Shown here in pieces: positions 1 through 10,538 of a stretch of DNA of 64,000 nucleotides. A program made the translations under genes and the position numbers. The stretch covers positions 1,529,501 to 1,593,500 of the forward strand of contig NZ_CP113088.1 of assembly GCF_026625145.1 (NCBI RefSeq), read 5' to 3'. Numbering within the stretch: position 1 is the stretch's first letter; every line of letters begins with the position of its first letter. The notes under the pieces were generated by a model, which saw only the letters and a program-made list of their open reading frames with translations, was not told the origin of the DNA and did not search any database. This DNA comes from Lacinutrix neustonica. Its GTDB lineage: Bacteria > Bacteroidota > Bacteroidia > Flavobacteriales > Flavobacteriaceae.

Positions 1-219
1 ATGTTACATTCAACTATTAAAAAAGATTGGAAAACGAAAAAAATTGAACGAAAGAAAGTTACTGCAAAAGCAAAAAAGGGTTTAACTGAAATAAACCAAC
101 AAGTTGACATCCCCTTTTTGTACAACGTCTCAGATTATATCGTTTCTATGCAAATGGAGCTTGAACAGTTTTTCATAGGTTTTAAAAAAACGCTACCGAA
201 CACAGCAGATAGCAAATAG
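1..219 (+). CDS. Small basic hypothetical protein, possibly the 3' end of a longer gene
   Basis: An open frame of 72 codons begins at the first base of the window with ATG, so the true start may lie upstream. The first 30 residues are very lysine-rich and the second half is more hydrophobic. I recognise no domain. It is followed by about 190 non-coding bases before the PIN-like gene on the same strand, so it may belong to the same accessory patch. Nothing supports a function. Confidence 0.35.
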   Translation: MLHSTIKKDWKTKKIERKKVTAKAKKGLTEINQQVDIPFLYNVSDYIVSMQMELEQFFIGFKKTLPNTADSK

Positions 220-263
220 GGGGATCAGAGGTTTAAGAAAGGTGAGTGCTATGTACAAACACC

Positions 264-286
264 GCCAAATCGTTAATTTGGCTTTT
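264..286 (+). terminator. Possible weak terminator hairpin
   Basis: A perfect 7-bp inverted repeat (GCCAAAT / ATTTGGC, loop CGTTA) is followed by four T residues. It lies between the small ORF and the PIN-like gene. The T tract is short, so it could also be an unrelated palindrome. Confidence 0.3.
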
Positions 287-409
287 AAGAATGAATAATT
301 TAAAAACAAAAATCAACAAGGTTAGAAACTAATTTAGTGTAAGGTCTAATCTTTAACTTGTGTAAAGCATGTCCCTTAACGAACAGTTGAAAAAACAACA
401 TAATTTCAT

Positions 410-1795
410 ATGATAAAGACTTATTTCGATTGGAACGTATTGTCACAAATAAAAAATGGCGACCATACCGAACTGAAAGAAATAATTCTTGACAATGAAA
501 AATTATTTATCCCCTTTTCTACTTCTCATATTGGAGATATATTTTCTAGCTTCAAAGAAATCAGCACACAAAGAGAATATATTGAATCAGATTTAAACTT
601 TATTTCCGAGCTTACCAAAAACAAGTGTCTAATGAACACAGGAAAAGATGTTGTACTTGATTTTTATCCACCGAAAGAACTTTTTGAACAAAGAATTGAA
701 GAAAAAGACCTCTTTAACGATTTAAGCCTTGATGGTTTAATGAACATTTTCGAGCAAGACGAATTTACTAAAAGTCTTGGGAAATCACTGATAAATTTAC
801 TTAAATCAATACCACTCGAAGAATCATTCAAACAAGCATTTGAAAATCCTGAAAGTGCTGAACAAATGGATAAAATGTTCCCTGGACTAAAAGAAAATTT
901 GACTATGGAAGGTTTTTTCAAAAGTTTCAGCCAAATGATTTTAAACCTTAATGAATCTGATGGATATCAAGAATTAAGAAAAACTATTCAAGGAGGAATG
1001 GGAATTAATAGAGATAAAATCTTTGACTCAAAAAATCCATATAAAATAATAGATGATAAGTATAAAAAAGTTGGTGCTAATCCAAATCAATTTATAGATA
1101 ATTCAAAAAATGCACCTGAATGGTTTAACGAAATCACAAACGAATATCTCTTGCTTGATATGCACGGTTATCAAGAAGACAAAGTGAATATAAAAAAAGG
1201 AAGAAAAGAAACATTTAAAAATACTACTGAAGATGCATTTCACGCTGCCTTTGCTTCTATTTGTAATTTCTATATCATAAATGACAATAAATCATACAAG
1301 AAAACCAAATTGATTTATGAAAAATTAGGCATTAATACAATAGTTCTTAAACCATCTGAATTTGTAGAATACTATCAAAAATATCTCGATATAAAAGAGG
1401 TTGTTTTAAATTTCAGAATACCTTTTGAAATAATCAAAACAGCTGACTTTTATAAAGAAGTAATGGAAACTGCTACTTTGCGGACATATTATGTTCCATT
1501 CTTTTTCTTCGGCTTTTTTAATAAAATTATGGTGCTAACTCCTAATGATGGAAGCGAAACTCTTATCCTTTTAAGTCAAAATGGCCCAAGCAACCACAGA
1601 GTTTATTCTATGGAAATCCAACATTTATATAAACAATTATGTGAAATACTTGGAGATGATATTGAGAATTTGGGACAGATTAAAGATGAAGAATTTAAAG
1701 AAGAAGAATGGACAGGAAGGAAATGGAAATTAGATGAAATTACTTTTCGATTGACAAGACCAAACGGTCATTTTCAATTATATTTTGACCAATAA
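410..1795 (+). CDS. PIN-like domain protein, putative ribonuclease
   Basis: This is a 461-residue soluble protein with no signal peptide. The first strand ends in an acidic motif (YFDWNVLS, D7 and N9). D43 follows in a STSHIGDI stretch. The segment EDAFHAAFA (E274, D275, H278) plus D292 in IIND resembles the C-terminal metal-binding and Asp part of PIN domains. The middle 200 residues are an insert unlike classical VapC toxins, which have about 130 residues, and about 120 residues follow the PIN part. The family assignment is motif reading, not a database match. The gene is visibly more AT-rich than the housekeeping genes and ends 10 bp before a HEPN-type gene on the same strand, which suggests a two-gene unit. 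A role in RNA cleavage for defence or toxin-antitoxin function is inference. Confidence 0.55.
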   Translation: MIKTYFDWNVLSQIKNGDHTELKEIILDNEKLFIPFSTSHIGDIFSSFKEISTQREYIESDLNFISELTKNKCLMNTGKDVVLDFYPPKELFEQRIEEKDLFNDLSLDGLMNIFEQDEFTKSLGKSLINLLKSIPLEESFKQAFENPESAEQMDKMFPGLKENLTMEGFFKSFSQMILNLNESDGYQELRKTIQGGMGINRDKIFDSKNPYKIIDDKYKKVGANPNQFIDNSKNAPEWFNEITNEYLLLDMHGYQEDKVNIKKGRKETFKNTTEDAFHAAFASICNFYIINDNKSYKKTKLIYEKLGINTIVLKPSEFVEYYQKYLDIKEVVLNFRIPFEIIKTADFYKEVMETATLRTYYVPFFFFGFFNKIMVLTPNDGSETLILLSQNGPSNHRVYSMEIQHLYKQLCEILGDDIENLGQIKDEEFKEEEWTGRKWKLDEITFRLTRPNGHFQLYFDQ

Positions 1796-1805
1796 AACTA
1801 AAATT

Positions 1806-2285
1806 ATGGGAATTCCAAATGGCAAATACGATACAGAATTAATTCGCAGAACAAAAGAACTAATTCAATCATATAAAGGTTAATACAATTTGACACTTTT
1901 AATGAATGGAATATTGAGTTTAATTGTTTTACCACATCAACACAATGCCAGATTAAGAAAACTAAATTTTACGAATAAAGATTTAAATGATATTCCGAGA
2001 AATTCAATTTATATTAAACTCACCTAACTTTCATTTTGACAGACGTGATAAAAACAATGATTTAAAAAATCTATTAACCCGAATGCGAATGGAATCGCTC
2101 ATCAAAGAATTGAATCGATTAGTGAAGATAATAAATGGACAGGTGTAATTATACAGGACAGTCATAATGGAAATATTGGACTAAATCTTGAACTAAAAAC
2201 CTCTGAATTAAGAAAATTTGCATTTTATATTGCAGATGAATATTTAAAAGAACTGAATAAAAAGCCGGATGCCGTGTATAATTAA
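1806..2285 (+). pseudogene. HEPN-family RNase-like protein, broken as read
   Basis: The start is ATG 10 bp after the PIN-like gene. The frame opens with a TELIRRTKELI helix, followed by TLLMNGILSLIVLP. This recalls HEPN proteins of the pEK499-p136 type, from memory. Three defects interrupt it: an in-frame TAA at 1881 where GAA would fit; a +1 at 1995-2000 (CCGAGA, restored as CCGGA); and a -1 near 2083-2090. Restoration gives about 159 residues with RNGIAH at 2086-2102, the RNxxxH catalytic motif of HEPN ribonucleases. If the -1 is instead placed at the CCGA of 2083, the reading is RNANGIAH. The C-terminus is helical and ends at TAA 2283-2285. The +1 is the same error type that hits essential genes here, so the gene may be intact in the cell. 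Confidence 0.5.
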
Positions 2286-2356
2286 TGGCTAGTCCTCGCC
2301 TATTTACGAAAATCTCTTTTTTGCAAGCCATGCCTTTTAAAAAGGAACGCTAGCTC

Positions 2357-2963
2357 TTAAACCACCGTTACTGTAGTCAACCAAGAACCTTTGGTTACAT
2401 CCTGTAACACCCCTGTAACCGAGACTCGTTTTACTAAAGCGTTTCCCAAATTCATGCAGCCCAACCCGGTCATTCACCGCTGGGATACTGCTACCCATAA
2501 CTTTTAGCGTACCCTTTACGCTGGTGGTCTCTTCTTTGTTGGTCGCTATCTCGGCGTCGTACACGTCTTCTCCATAAGTAAGCTGTAACACAGGCGCGGT
2601 GGTAGTATCTATATCCAGTTCACGCACCAAATCTCCTGCGCAAGTGACCAGCAGGAAAGACCCCATGTCTCCAATAATGCTTATTTTTTGTTGCTGTACC
2701 CTGCCTTTAAAAACAGATTTATTTATAGAGTTATAGCCTAACCTGATCTCAATACCGCTCCCTACCTCAAAGGTTGCTGCGTCTGCTATAGGAAAGGCCC
2801 CTGTATTAGCATCGCCATCTACAAGCGTAATAATCGCTTCATCTACGGCATTAGCGACTTGTTTAATAACTACAGCATACACTTGCGCCTCAAACGGAAT
2901 GGAATCACAGTCTGATAAAATTTCGAAAGTCGCTAACTCTGATGCTATTGGTACTAGTGCCAT
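2357..2963 (-). CDS. VgrG-like tail spike/hub protein, internally shortened (frameshifted as read)
   Basis: The N-terminal 110 residues read like the gp27-type start of VgrG: IEIRLGY, then FKGRVQQQKISI, then LLVTCAG. The protein then jumps to the end of such a domain (LTYGEDVYDAEI), continues with GTLKVMGSSIPAVNDRVGL, and ends with a VTGVLQ..GSWLTT motif typical of this region. Roughly the middle of the hub is missing without loss of frame. A +1 at 2419-2424 (TCTCGG in the gene) spoils the last 30 codons; restored, the protein has about 201 residues. No other type VI, phage-tail or injection-system genes are near, so it is an orphan. It is probably a relic or a loose effector-delivery piece. 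Confidence 0.5.
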
Positions 2964-3242
2964 AGGGTTTCGTTTTATTTTGGGTCTAAGTTAAGCAATT
3001 ATAGCTAAAAACCAGCCAGTCGCTTTTTTCATGGCTACATGTCTTTTTAGTCGTGTTTTATAAATACAGAAGCCCAGAGTAACCGGTTTATACTTCATTT
3101 AAAAAAATACTATGCATGCATTGTATTTTTCACAATTAAAAATTACCTTATACCCATCTCAAAAAAACACAAAAAACACCCATAATTACACCATTAAATA
3201 GCTAAAAAACCCGATATTATTCAAAAACACAGCACAACGACA

Positions 3243-6200
3243 ATGAACATTAAAAAAATTCGGTTGCCAACAGAGGCGAGATTGCCATTAGAGTACTAAG
3301 AGCTTGTACGGAATTAAACATTACAACGGTTGCCATTTACACCTACGAAGACCGTTACTCACAACACCGTAATAAAGCCGATGAATCCTATCAAATTGGT
3401 GAAGACAACCAACCCCTAAAACCTTATTTAGATAGCGATGCCATTATTGCCCTCGCCAAATCGAAACAGGTCGATGCCATTCATCCCGGTTACGGTTTTT
3501 TATCTGAAAACTCTGAATTTGCTAGAAAATGTGCGGCTCAAGGCATTATTTTTATTGGTCCAGATCCGGAGGTTATGGATGCCTTGGGTGATAAAATTAT
3601 GGCTAAAAAAATAGCCGTAAAATGTAACGTGCCTATTATAGAAAGTAATAAAAAGAAACTCACCTCTTTAAAAGTAGCCATTAGTGAAGCCAATAGCATT
3701 GGCTACCCCCTAATGCTTAAAGCGGCCTCCTGGCGGTGGTGGCCGTGGCATGCGTATTATAAAAACAGCTGAAGATCTCGAGTCTAACTTCGATTCTGCA
3801 CGAAACGAATCGCTAAATGCCTTTGGTGACGACACCATGTTTTTAGAAAAGTATGTCGAAAACCCCAAACACATTGAAGTACAAATTGTCGCCGATAAAC
3901 ATGGCAATATACGTCACCTATTCGAACGGGATTGCTCGGTACAACGCCGTCACCAAAAAGTGGTCGAGATTGCACCCTCTTTTAACGTGTCGCAAAGCGT
4001 TAAAGACGCCCTTTATAAATATGCGGTAGACATTGCTACTGAAGTGAATTACAATAACATTGGTACCGTGGAGTTTCTCGTCGATGAAAAAGACCACATC
4101 TATTTTATCGAGGTGAATCCCCGTATTCAAGTGGAGCATACCGTTACCGAAATGGTCACGGGTATCGATTTGGTAAAAACACAAATCTTTATTGCTGGAG
4201 GCTACAAACTCTCAGACCAACAAATAAAAATATATGAACAGGAGTCTTTAGCCACTTATGGGTTTGCCTTGCAATGCCGACTAACAACAGAGGATCCCGG
4301 CAATAATTTTACACCAGATTATGGTAAAGTAACCACCTACCGTAGTGCTTCAGGTATGGGCATTCGCTTAGATGCCGGGAGTATTTATCAAGGGTATAAG
4401 GTGAGTCCGTTTTTCGATTCGATGCTAGTAAAAGTTTCTGCGCATGGTAGAACTTTAGATGGTGCCATAAGAAAAATGACGCGGGCCTTAAAAGAATTTC
4501 GTATTCGAGGGGTAAACACCAACATTCACTTTTTACAAAACGTGATTCAGCACGAGACCTTTCAGGAAGGTAAAGTCACGGTGAATTTTATTCAGAACAC
4601 CCCGTCACTATTCAAAATAAAACTCTCGCAAGACCGCACCTCTAAAGCCGTAGGGTATTTAGCAGAAGTGATTGTTAATGGCAATCCCGATGTGAAGTTT
4701 ATTGATGAGACCAAAGTGTTTAGAAAACCAAAAGTCCCAAAACACAATACGATTGAAACCTACCCAAAAGGGACTAAAGATTTACTCACAGAGCTGGGGC
4801 CGAACAATTTTGTGCCTGGTTAAAAGACGAGAAAAAAATACAGTATACAGATACGACCATGCGTGATGCACACCAGTCGTTATTAGCCACCGAATGCGAA
4901 CCTTCGACATGCTCAAGGTAGCTGAAAGTTTTGCTAAAAACCATCCCAATACCTTTAGTATGGAAGTTTGGGGCGGTGCTACTTTTGATGTGTGCTTGCG
5001 TTTCTTACACGAAAGTCCGTGGACCCGCTTAAGAGAATTACGTAAAGCGGTACCCAACATCTTATTCCAAATGCTCTTGCGCGGGTCTAATGGCGTGGGT
5101 TACAAAGCCTATCCCGATAATTTAATCGAAGCTTTTGTAGAGAAATCTTGGGAAAATGGTGTGGATATTTTTAGAATTTTCGATTCTTTAAATTGGGTAA
5201 AAGCCATGGCTCCAAGCATTAGTTATGTGCGCAATAAAACAGGTGGTATTGCCGAAGGTGCGATAAGTTACACCGGCGATATTTTAGATGTCAACCAAAC
5301 CAAATACGACTTAAAGTATTACATGCAACTGGCTAAAGATTTGGAGAATGCCGGGGCACATATGATTGCCATAAAAGACATGGCAGGCTTATTAAAACCT
5401 TATGCGGCTACAGAATTGGTTGGCGCATTAAAAGACACGGTAAACGTGCCAATTCATTTACATACGCATGATACCTCATCCTTACAAACCGCGACCTATT
5501 TAAAAGCGATTGAAGCGGGTGTTGATGTGGTTGATGTGGCGCTTGGCGGATTATCCGGATTAACGTCTCAACCCAATTTTAATGCGGTGGTTGAGATGAT
5601 AAAATACCAAGAACGCGCCCATGATTTTGACATGACCAGCTTAAACCAGTTTTCTAATTTCCGGGAAGACACCCGCGAGTTGTACTACCCCTTTGAATCT
5701 GGATTAAAAGCTGGTACCGCAGAAGTCTTTAATCATGAGATTCCTGGCGGACAGTATTCAAATTTGCGTCCGCAAGCCATAGGACTAGGCCTTGGCGATC
5801 GTTTTGAAGAGGTTAAAGCCATGTATGCCCAAGTGAATACGCTCTTTGGTAATTTAATAAAAGTAACCCCAAGCTCTAAAGTCGTTGGTGATATGGCCAT
5901 TTTTATGGTCACCAATAACTTTACGACCGAAGATATCATGACCCGAGGCGAGGAAATTTCGTTTCCCGACTCTGTGATTAGTTTCTTTCAAGGCGATTTA
6001 GGGCAACCGGTTGGCGGCTTCCCAAAGAAACTTCAGAAAATAATTCTAAAAAACAGAAAGCCGTACACCGATAGACCGAATGCACATTTGGACCCTATTG
6101 ATTTTGATGAAGCATTTGCAGCCTTTAAAAAGAAATTCCAAAAAGGCTTTACACGGGCTATAGAGATGGAAGATTTCTTATCCTATACCTTATACCCTAA

Positions 6201-6693
6201 AGTATTTGAAGCCGCACATGAGAATTATAAAAACTACGGTAATTTAGCCTTAATACCCACACAGAATTTCTTTTATGGCATGAAGCCGCGTGAAGAAACC
6301 TTAATCGAATTAGAGCCTGGAAAAACCATTATTGTAAAATTACTTTCAGTTGGGATTCCTAACGATGACGGTTTGCGCACCGTATTTTTTAAGGTGAATG
6401 GCGAAAATAGATTTGTAGAGGTTCTAGACAAATCGCTAAATATTACTAAAGAAGAAAACGCAAAAATTGACACAGAAAATACCAATCATATTGGCGCCCC
6501 TTTACAGGGGTCTTTATATAAAGTCTTGGTAAAAAGAGGTCAAGAGATTAAAGAAAACGATCCCCTATTTATTATCGAAGCCATGAAAATGGAAACGACA
6601 GTAACCGCCTTCAAATCGGGAAAAGTAAAAGCGGTGACCTTAAAAGAAGGGAGTATGGTAAAACAAGATGACTTAATTTTAACTATGGACTAA
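3243..6693 (+). CDS. pyc: Pyruvate carboxylase (four frameshifts as read)
   Basis: The enzyme converts pyruvate, bicarbonate and ATP to oxaloacetate (anaplerosis). The restored length is about 1150 residues, the normal size of the single-chain enzyme. Domain order: biotin carboxylase (VANRGEIAIRV near the start, HPGYGFLSEN, glycine-rich ATP loop at about 3730, IEVNPRIQVEHTVTE), carboxyltransferase (TMRDAHQS, FRIFDSLN, HLHTHDTS), the PC tetramer domain, and a C-terminal biotinyl domain with the EAMKMET biotin-lysine site. Frame breaks lie at 3260 (CTGG read CGG), 3731 (extra T), 4800 (CCGGA read CCGA) and 4890 (CCCGA read CCGA). The net length change agrees modulo 3. The ATG at 3243 gives the family's usual MNIKKI start. 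It is divergent from the VgrG-like gene across 279 bp. Confidence 0.93.
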
Positions 6694-7169
6694 TTTTCTG
6701 TTCAATAACAGCATAACATTAAAGAGGCTGTCTAAAAAGACTTTTAAATTTACTTTGTCAGGTTGAGCTTGTCGAAACTAATATTGATTACCAGTAGGTT
6801 AAAATATTTCGACAGGCTCAATATGACAATAAACTCGTCTTTTTAGACAGCCTCTTTTAGTTTGCGACTGCTGCTTTTTGTACTGTATTGATTCCTTTAT
6901 TTTATTGTGCACAAACCCTGTGGGGATTCATCAGTCTGCAAAAAAGCACCTGTTACCCCCTGGCTTTACCCCTTTACGGCAGCGCTATTTATTAGCCCTT
7001 AAATTTTAAAAAGCCACCACCTCTTAAATTAAGTTATTGGGCGCCAACACCCTATAAAAATGCGTTTTTTTCACTACGGTAAATTTATTTTAAAAATCAT
7101 TAGCCCCTTTCTAGCATTAATTTGCAAAAAATTCTTTAACTTGTTGTTATAACAAATCTTTACTAACCT
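6694..7169. other. 476-bp intergenic region with a large hairpin element
   Basis: No gene is visible. The first part holds the 137-bp inverted-repeat element described separately. The rest (6858-7169) is AT-rich with no convincing ORF, tRNA or clear promoter, and presumably contains the promoter of the downstream hydrolase. Confidence 0.6.
6721..6857. repeat. 137-bp inverted-repeat (MITE-like or terminator) element
   Basis: The ends are perfect 21-bp inverted repeats (6721-6741 and 6837-6857; AAAGAGGCTGTCTAAAAAGAC and its complement). Inside is a second, imperfect pair around 6756-6777 and 6807-6827, built on TTGAGC..GTCGAAA. The whole can fold into one long stem. It lies 27 bp after pyc and could act as a terminator. 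Its size and perfect terminal repeats also suit a small non-autonomous mobile element. No target duplication is evident. Confidence 0.6.
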
Positions 7170-9005
7170 ATGATACACGCTAAACAAATATCCCGTTTAT
7201 TGGTTCTCTTATTATGTATTGGAACCTTCTATATTACACAAGGTCAAACCGTGCCTGTTTTTGAAAATGGAGAAGCTCAAATTGTTGAAGGCTTTAATAA
7301 TCCGAGAAGATTGGATAAGGCATGATCTTTGGGTAGAAACGACATTTAACACCGATGGTGATGCTAAACCGAGACCGGATGCATGTTTCAGTCACAAGAC
7401 CGTTACAAACCGCTACAGAAGCTTTACAACTCCCGGTGGTTTACGAAACCAGCCCTTATTACTCCGGTGTCGCACCGGATGTCCCTAATATGATGTGGAA
7501 TGTGGAACATGAACTTGGCGAAGCTTCAACCATTGCTCGTGCACATCCTGAAGTTAAACGTACAGGAAAACGCCCAATCATTTCTAATTCGCTAATTAAG
7601 GAGTGGGTCCCGCGCGGTTATATTGTAGTGCATTCCTCTTCTCCGGGCACTGGATTATCACAAGGTAGCCCAACCGTGGGTGGTCCCAATGAATCCTTAG
7701 CTCCAAAAGCAGTGATCGATTGGTTAAATGGCAGAGCCAAAGGCTTTACCACACCGAGATGGAAATGAAGAAGTTTATGCCACCTGGACCACAGGAAAAG
7801 TAGGCATGACTGGAACGTCGTACAACGGCACCTTACCTATAGCGGCTGCTACAACGGGCGTTCAAGGCCTAGAAGCCATCATACCAATTGCTCCTAATAC
7901 CTCGTATTATCACTATTACAGATCTAACGGCTTGGTGCGTTCGCCTGGGGGTTATCTTGGTGAAGATATAGATGTACTGTATGATTTTATTCATAGTGGC
8001 GATGAAAGCAAACGCGCATACAGCAACAGGACCATTCGCGATAATGACATGCGGAATGGTATGGATAGACTTACCGGTGATTATAATGATTTTTGGGCTA
8101 GCCGTGATTATTTAAATCAGATGGAAAACATGACGGCAGCGTTATTAATGTCGCATGGCTTTAATGATTGGAATGTGATGCCGAGAGCACAGTAATCGCA
8201 TCTATCAACAAGCCAAAAAACAAGGCTTACCAACACAAATATATTACCACCAAAACGGCCATGGTGGCCCCCCACCTATGCGCATGATGAACCGTTGGTT
8301 TACAAGATATTTACATGGTGAACAAAATGGCGTAGAAAATGACAAGCAAGCCTGGATTGTTAGAGAAAATGACACTCGTGATAATCCTACTGCTTATGGT
8401 GCGTATCCTAATCCATTAGCACAACCAGTGACACTGTATTTAAATAAAGGCGGCAACGAAGTGGGCGAGCTAACAAGAAGAAACAAGAGTCGTCAAAAAA
8501 CAGAAACGTTAATTGACAACTATTCTATTTCACGGTGAAGATCACGCCAAAGCCAAAACTTCTAAAAACCGTTTATTATATACCACACCTATTTTAACTA
8601 AAGACTTACACCTTCTCGGTGAAAGTGAAATCACCATTAGTGTAACCAGCAATAAACCAGCAGTAAATCTATCGGTTTGGTTAGTATCGTTGCCATGGGA
8701 AAATGATTCCAAATTAATTACCGATAATATTATCACACGCGGTTGGGCGGATCCTCAAAATAATGAATCGTTAAGCAAGAGTACGCCTATTAGATCTGGA
8801 ACGTTTCACACGTTAACCTTTAAATTACAGCCGAGACGACCAAATTATTAGAGCGGGACAACAAATAGGTTTAGTGATTTTTTCAAGTGACAAAGCATTT
8901 ACGTTACATCCAAAACCCGGCACAACCCTTACCGTAGATTTAGATGAAACGCATCTAACACTACCAGTGGTTGGCGGAGAAGATGTCTTTAAAAAAAGCT
9001 TCTAA
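7170..9005 (+). CDS. Secreted CocE/X-Pro dipeptidyl-peptidase-like serine hydrolase (frameshifted as read)
   Basis: The restored protein has about 609 residues. An N-terminal signal peptide (residues 1-25, hydrophobic LLVLLLCIG, cut near TQGQ) is followed by a peptidase S15 alpha/beta-hydrolase. The nucleophile elbow is GTSYNG in GKVGMTGTSYNG, the catalytic His probably lies in QNGHGG (about 8255), and a PepX_C-like beta domain follows (NLSVWLVSLPW). Such enzymes cleave dipeptides after proline or hydrolyse small esters; the substrate is unknown. Frame breaks at 7302, 7369, 7754, 8181 and 8831 are all CCGAGA (+1), and one extra A lies near 8526. Removing six bases gives an exact multiple of three. 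It has the highest error density in the window. Confidence 0.82.
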
Positions 9006-9094
9006 ATAATGAGTCTAATAACGCTTAAATGGATTTTTTATTATTAATTTTAAATACTGATAAGACAGTCGCCCTAAAGACACTAAAGTATTAA

Positions 9095-10387
9095 TTGAAA
9101 AATCTTTATAATTATTTAAATAACGAAAATGGCACGCGCGTTTGTGAAGGTATTACAGATGACGCTTGCGAGCACGTTGCTAAAAATTATTTTCTAATTA
9201 TTTTTAGCAACGTATTTACTAAACTAGGAGACACGTTAAGTAACCCAAAGACCGTATTGACCTGGCTCATGAGTTACGTTAATGCGCCAGTTTACCTCAT
9301 CAGTCTTATTGTGCCCATAAGAGAGTCGGGGTCTATGTTGCCTCAAATACTACTCTCACAATATGTGAGTCAAAAACCCATTAGAAAATGGATTTGGGTT
9401 GTGGGCTCTTTTTTACAGTTTCTCTCAGTGGCCTCTATGGGTTTTATTGCCTTAAAGTATAAAGGGGTACAGGCCGGCGGACTCATTATTGTCGCTGTCA
9501 TTTTATTTAGTCTGTCCGGAAGTATTTGCTCGATTTCGTCGAAAGATGTGTTAGGAAAAAGCATTCCAAAAACCGGACGGGGAAGATTAAAAGGTTATAC
9601 CGCTTCCGTTTCCGGACTGCTGGTTTTGGCAGTGGGGCTCTTTCTATTGTATAAATCTAAAACAGAAGCCACGATTGCCTTCTACAGCACACTTATTTTT
9701 TTTGCCGCTGCCATGTGGTTTATCGCTGCTATTATTTATTCAAGAATAAAAGAATTCCCTGGAGAAGTTGTGGTACCGGATAAAGACACACCCACCCTCT
9801 CCTCTAAAATCAATCTATTAAAAAAAGACAAACCTTTTAGAGATTTTGTGGTAGCGCGCTCCCTATTACTCTGTTCGGCATTAACAGCTCCGTACTATAT
9901 CCTTCTTGCTCAAAACAACATAGGCAAGGACACCTATCTACTGGGTTTATTTATTATCGCCAATGGCGTTGCTTCCATTATTAGCGCTCCAATCTGGGGT
10001 AAATTCTCAGATAAATCGAGTAAAAATGTCATGGCCATTGCCGTACTTATTGCCTCTTTTTTAGGGATTATTACTTTTCTAATCATCACGTATTCTAACA
10101 CTATAAAACATATACTATGGATTTATCCTGTAGCCTTTTTTATATTAGGCATTGCACATGGCGGTGTTAGACTAGGACGAAAAACCTACATCGTTGACAT
10201 GGCAACAGGCAATAAACGAACAGATTATGTGGCGATAAGTAATACAACCATTGGTTTGATTTTGTTGGTAACTGGAGGCTTAAGTGCCCTTGTTTCGTTG
10301 ATCTCTATAGAAGGTGTAATTTTAACCCTTTCCCTTTTTGGTCTCCTAGGGGCTTACAAAAGCTACAAGCTCCCAAATGTTGAATAA
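9095..10387 (+). CDS. MFS transporter
   Basis: This is a 430-residue integral membrane protein with about 12 hydrophobic segments and a central hydrophilic stretch around residues 215-245 that splits it into two halves, as in the major facilitator superfamily. A loop with WGKFSDKSSKNVMA resembles the MFS motif A between helices. The start appears to be TTG at 9095, since no ATG lies nearby. The N-terminal 30 residues are soluble (GTRVCEGITDDACEHVAKNYF). The substrate is unknown. It follows the hydrolase by 89 bp and could be co-expressed with it, but a peptide or sugar link is speculation. The frame is intact. Confidence 0.75.
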   Translation: MKNLYNYLNNENGTRVCEGITDDACEHVAKNYFLIIFSNVFTKLGDTLSNPKTVLTWLMSYVNAPVYLISLIVPIRESGSMLPQILLSQYVSQKPIRKWIWVVGSFLQFLSVASMGFIALKYKGVQAGGLIIVAVILFSLSGSICSISSKDVLGKSIPKTGRGRLKGYTASVSGLLVLAVGLFLLYKSKTEATIAFYSTLIFFAAAMWFIAAIIYSRIKEFPGEVVVPDKDTPTLSSKINLLKKDKPFRDFVVARSLLLCSALTAPYYILLAQNNIGKDTYLLGLFIIANGVASIISAPIWGKFSDKSSKNVMAIAVLIASFLGIITFLIITYSNTIKHILWIYPVAFFILGIAHGGVRLGRKTYIVDMATGNKRTDYVAISNTTIGLILLVTGGLSALVSLISIEGVILTLSLFGLLGAYKSYKLPNVE

Positions 10388-10493
10388 CTATGAATCGCTG
10401 AGATTTATATAATTTCTATTAAGCAAACAGACCAAATGCCAAATCAATAGCCGCGTTCATGTAATAATAGGCTTTAGATCCTTTGTTTTATAT

Positions 10494-10521
10494 TTTGAAT
10501 AAAGAATAAAAACTATATTTG
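10494..10521 (+). promoter_or_regulatory. Putative promoter of the dus gene
   Basis: TTTG at 10494-10497 and TATATTTG at 10514-10521 match the Bacteroidota -33 and -7 boxes (TAnnTTTG). The spacing of 16 bp is slightly short. It lies 18 bp before the ATG. Confidence 0.5.
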
Positions 10522-10538
10522 CGCAACTTAATTTTTAA

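Noticed and set aside
2149-2331. Minus-strand ORF of 60 codons
   Set aside because: It overlaps the end of the HEPN gene, has no recognisable features and no start context.
4896-4918. Copy of the TTCGACAGGCTCA repeat inside pyc
   Set aside because: The similar string CTTCGACATGCTCAAG encodes the conserved TFDMLK peptide of pyruvate carboxylase.
8614-8619. TCTCGG as another insertion error
   Set aside because: The frame continues correctly through it (HLLGESEIT). The same holds for 15530, 21415, 26963 and 49408.
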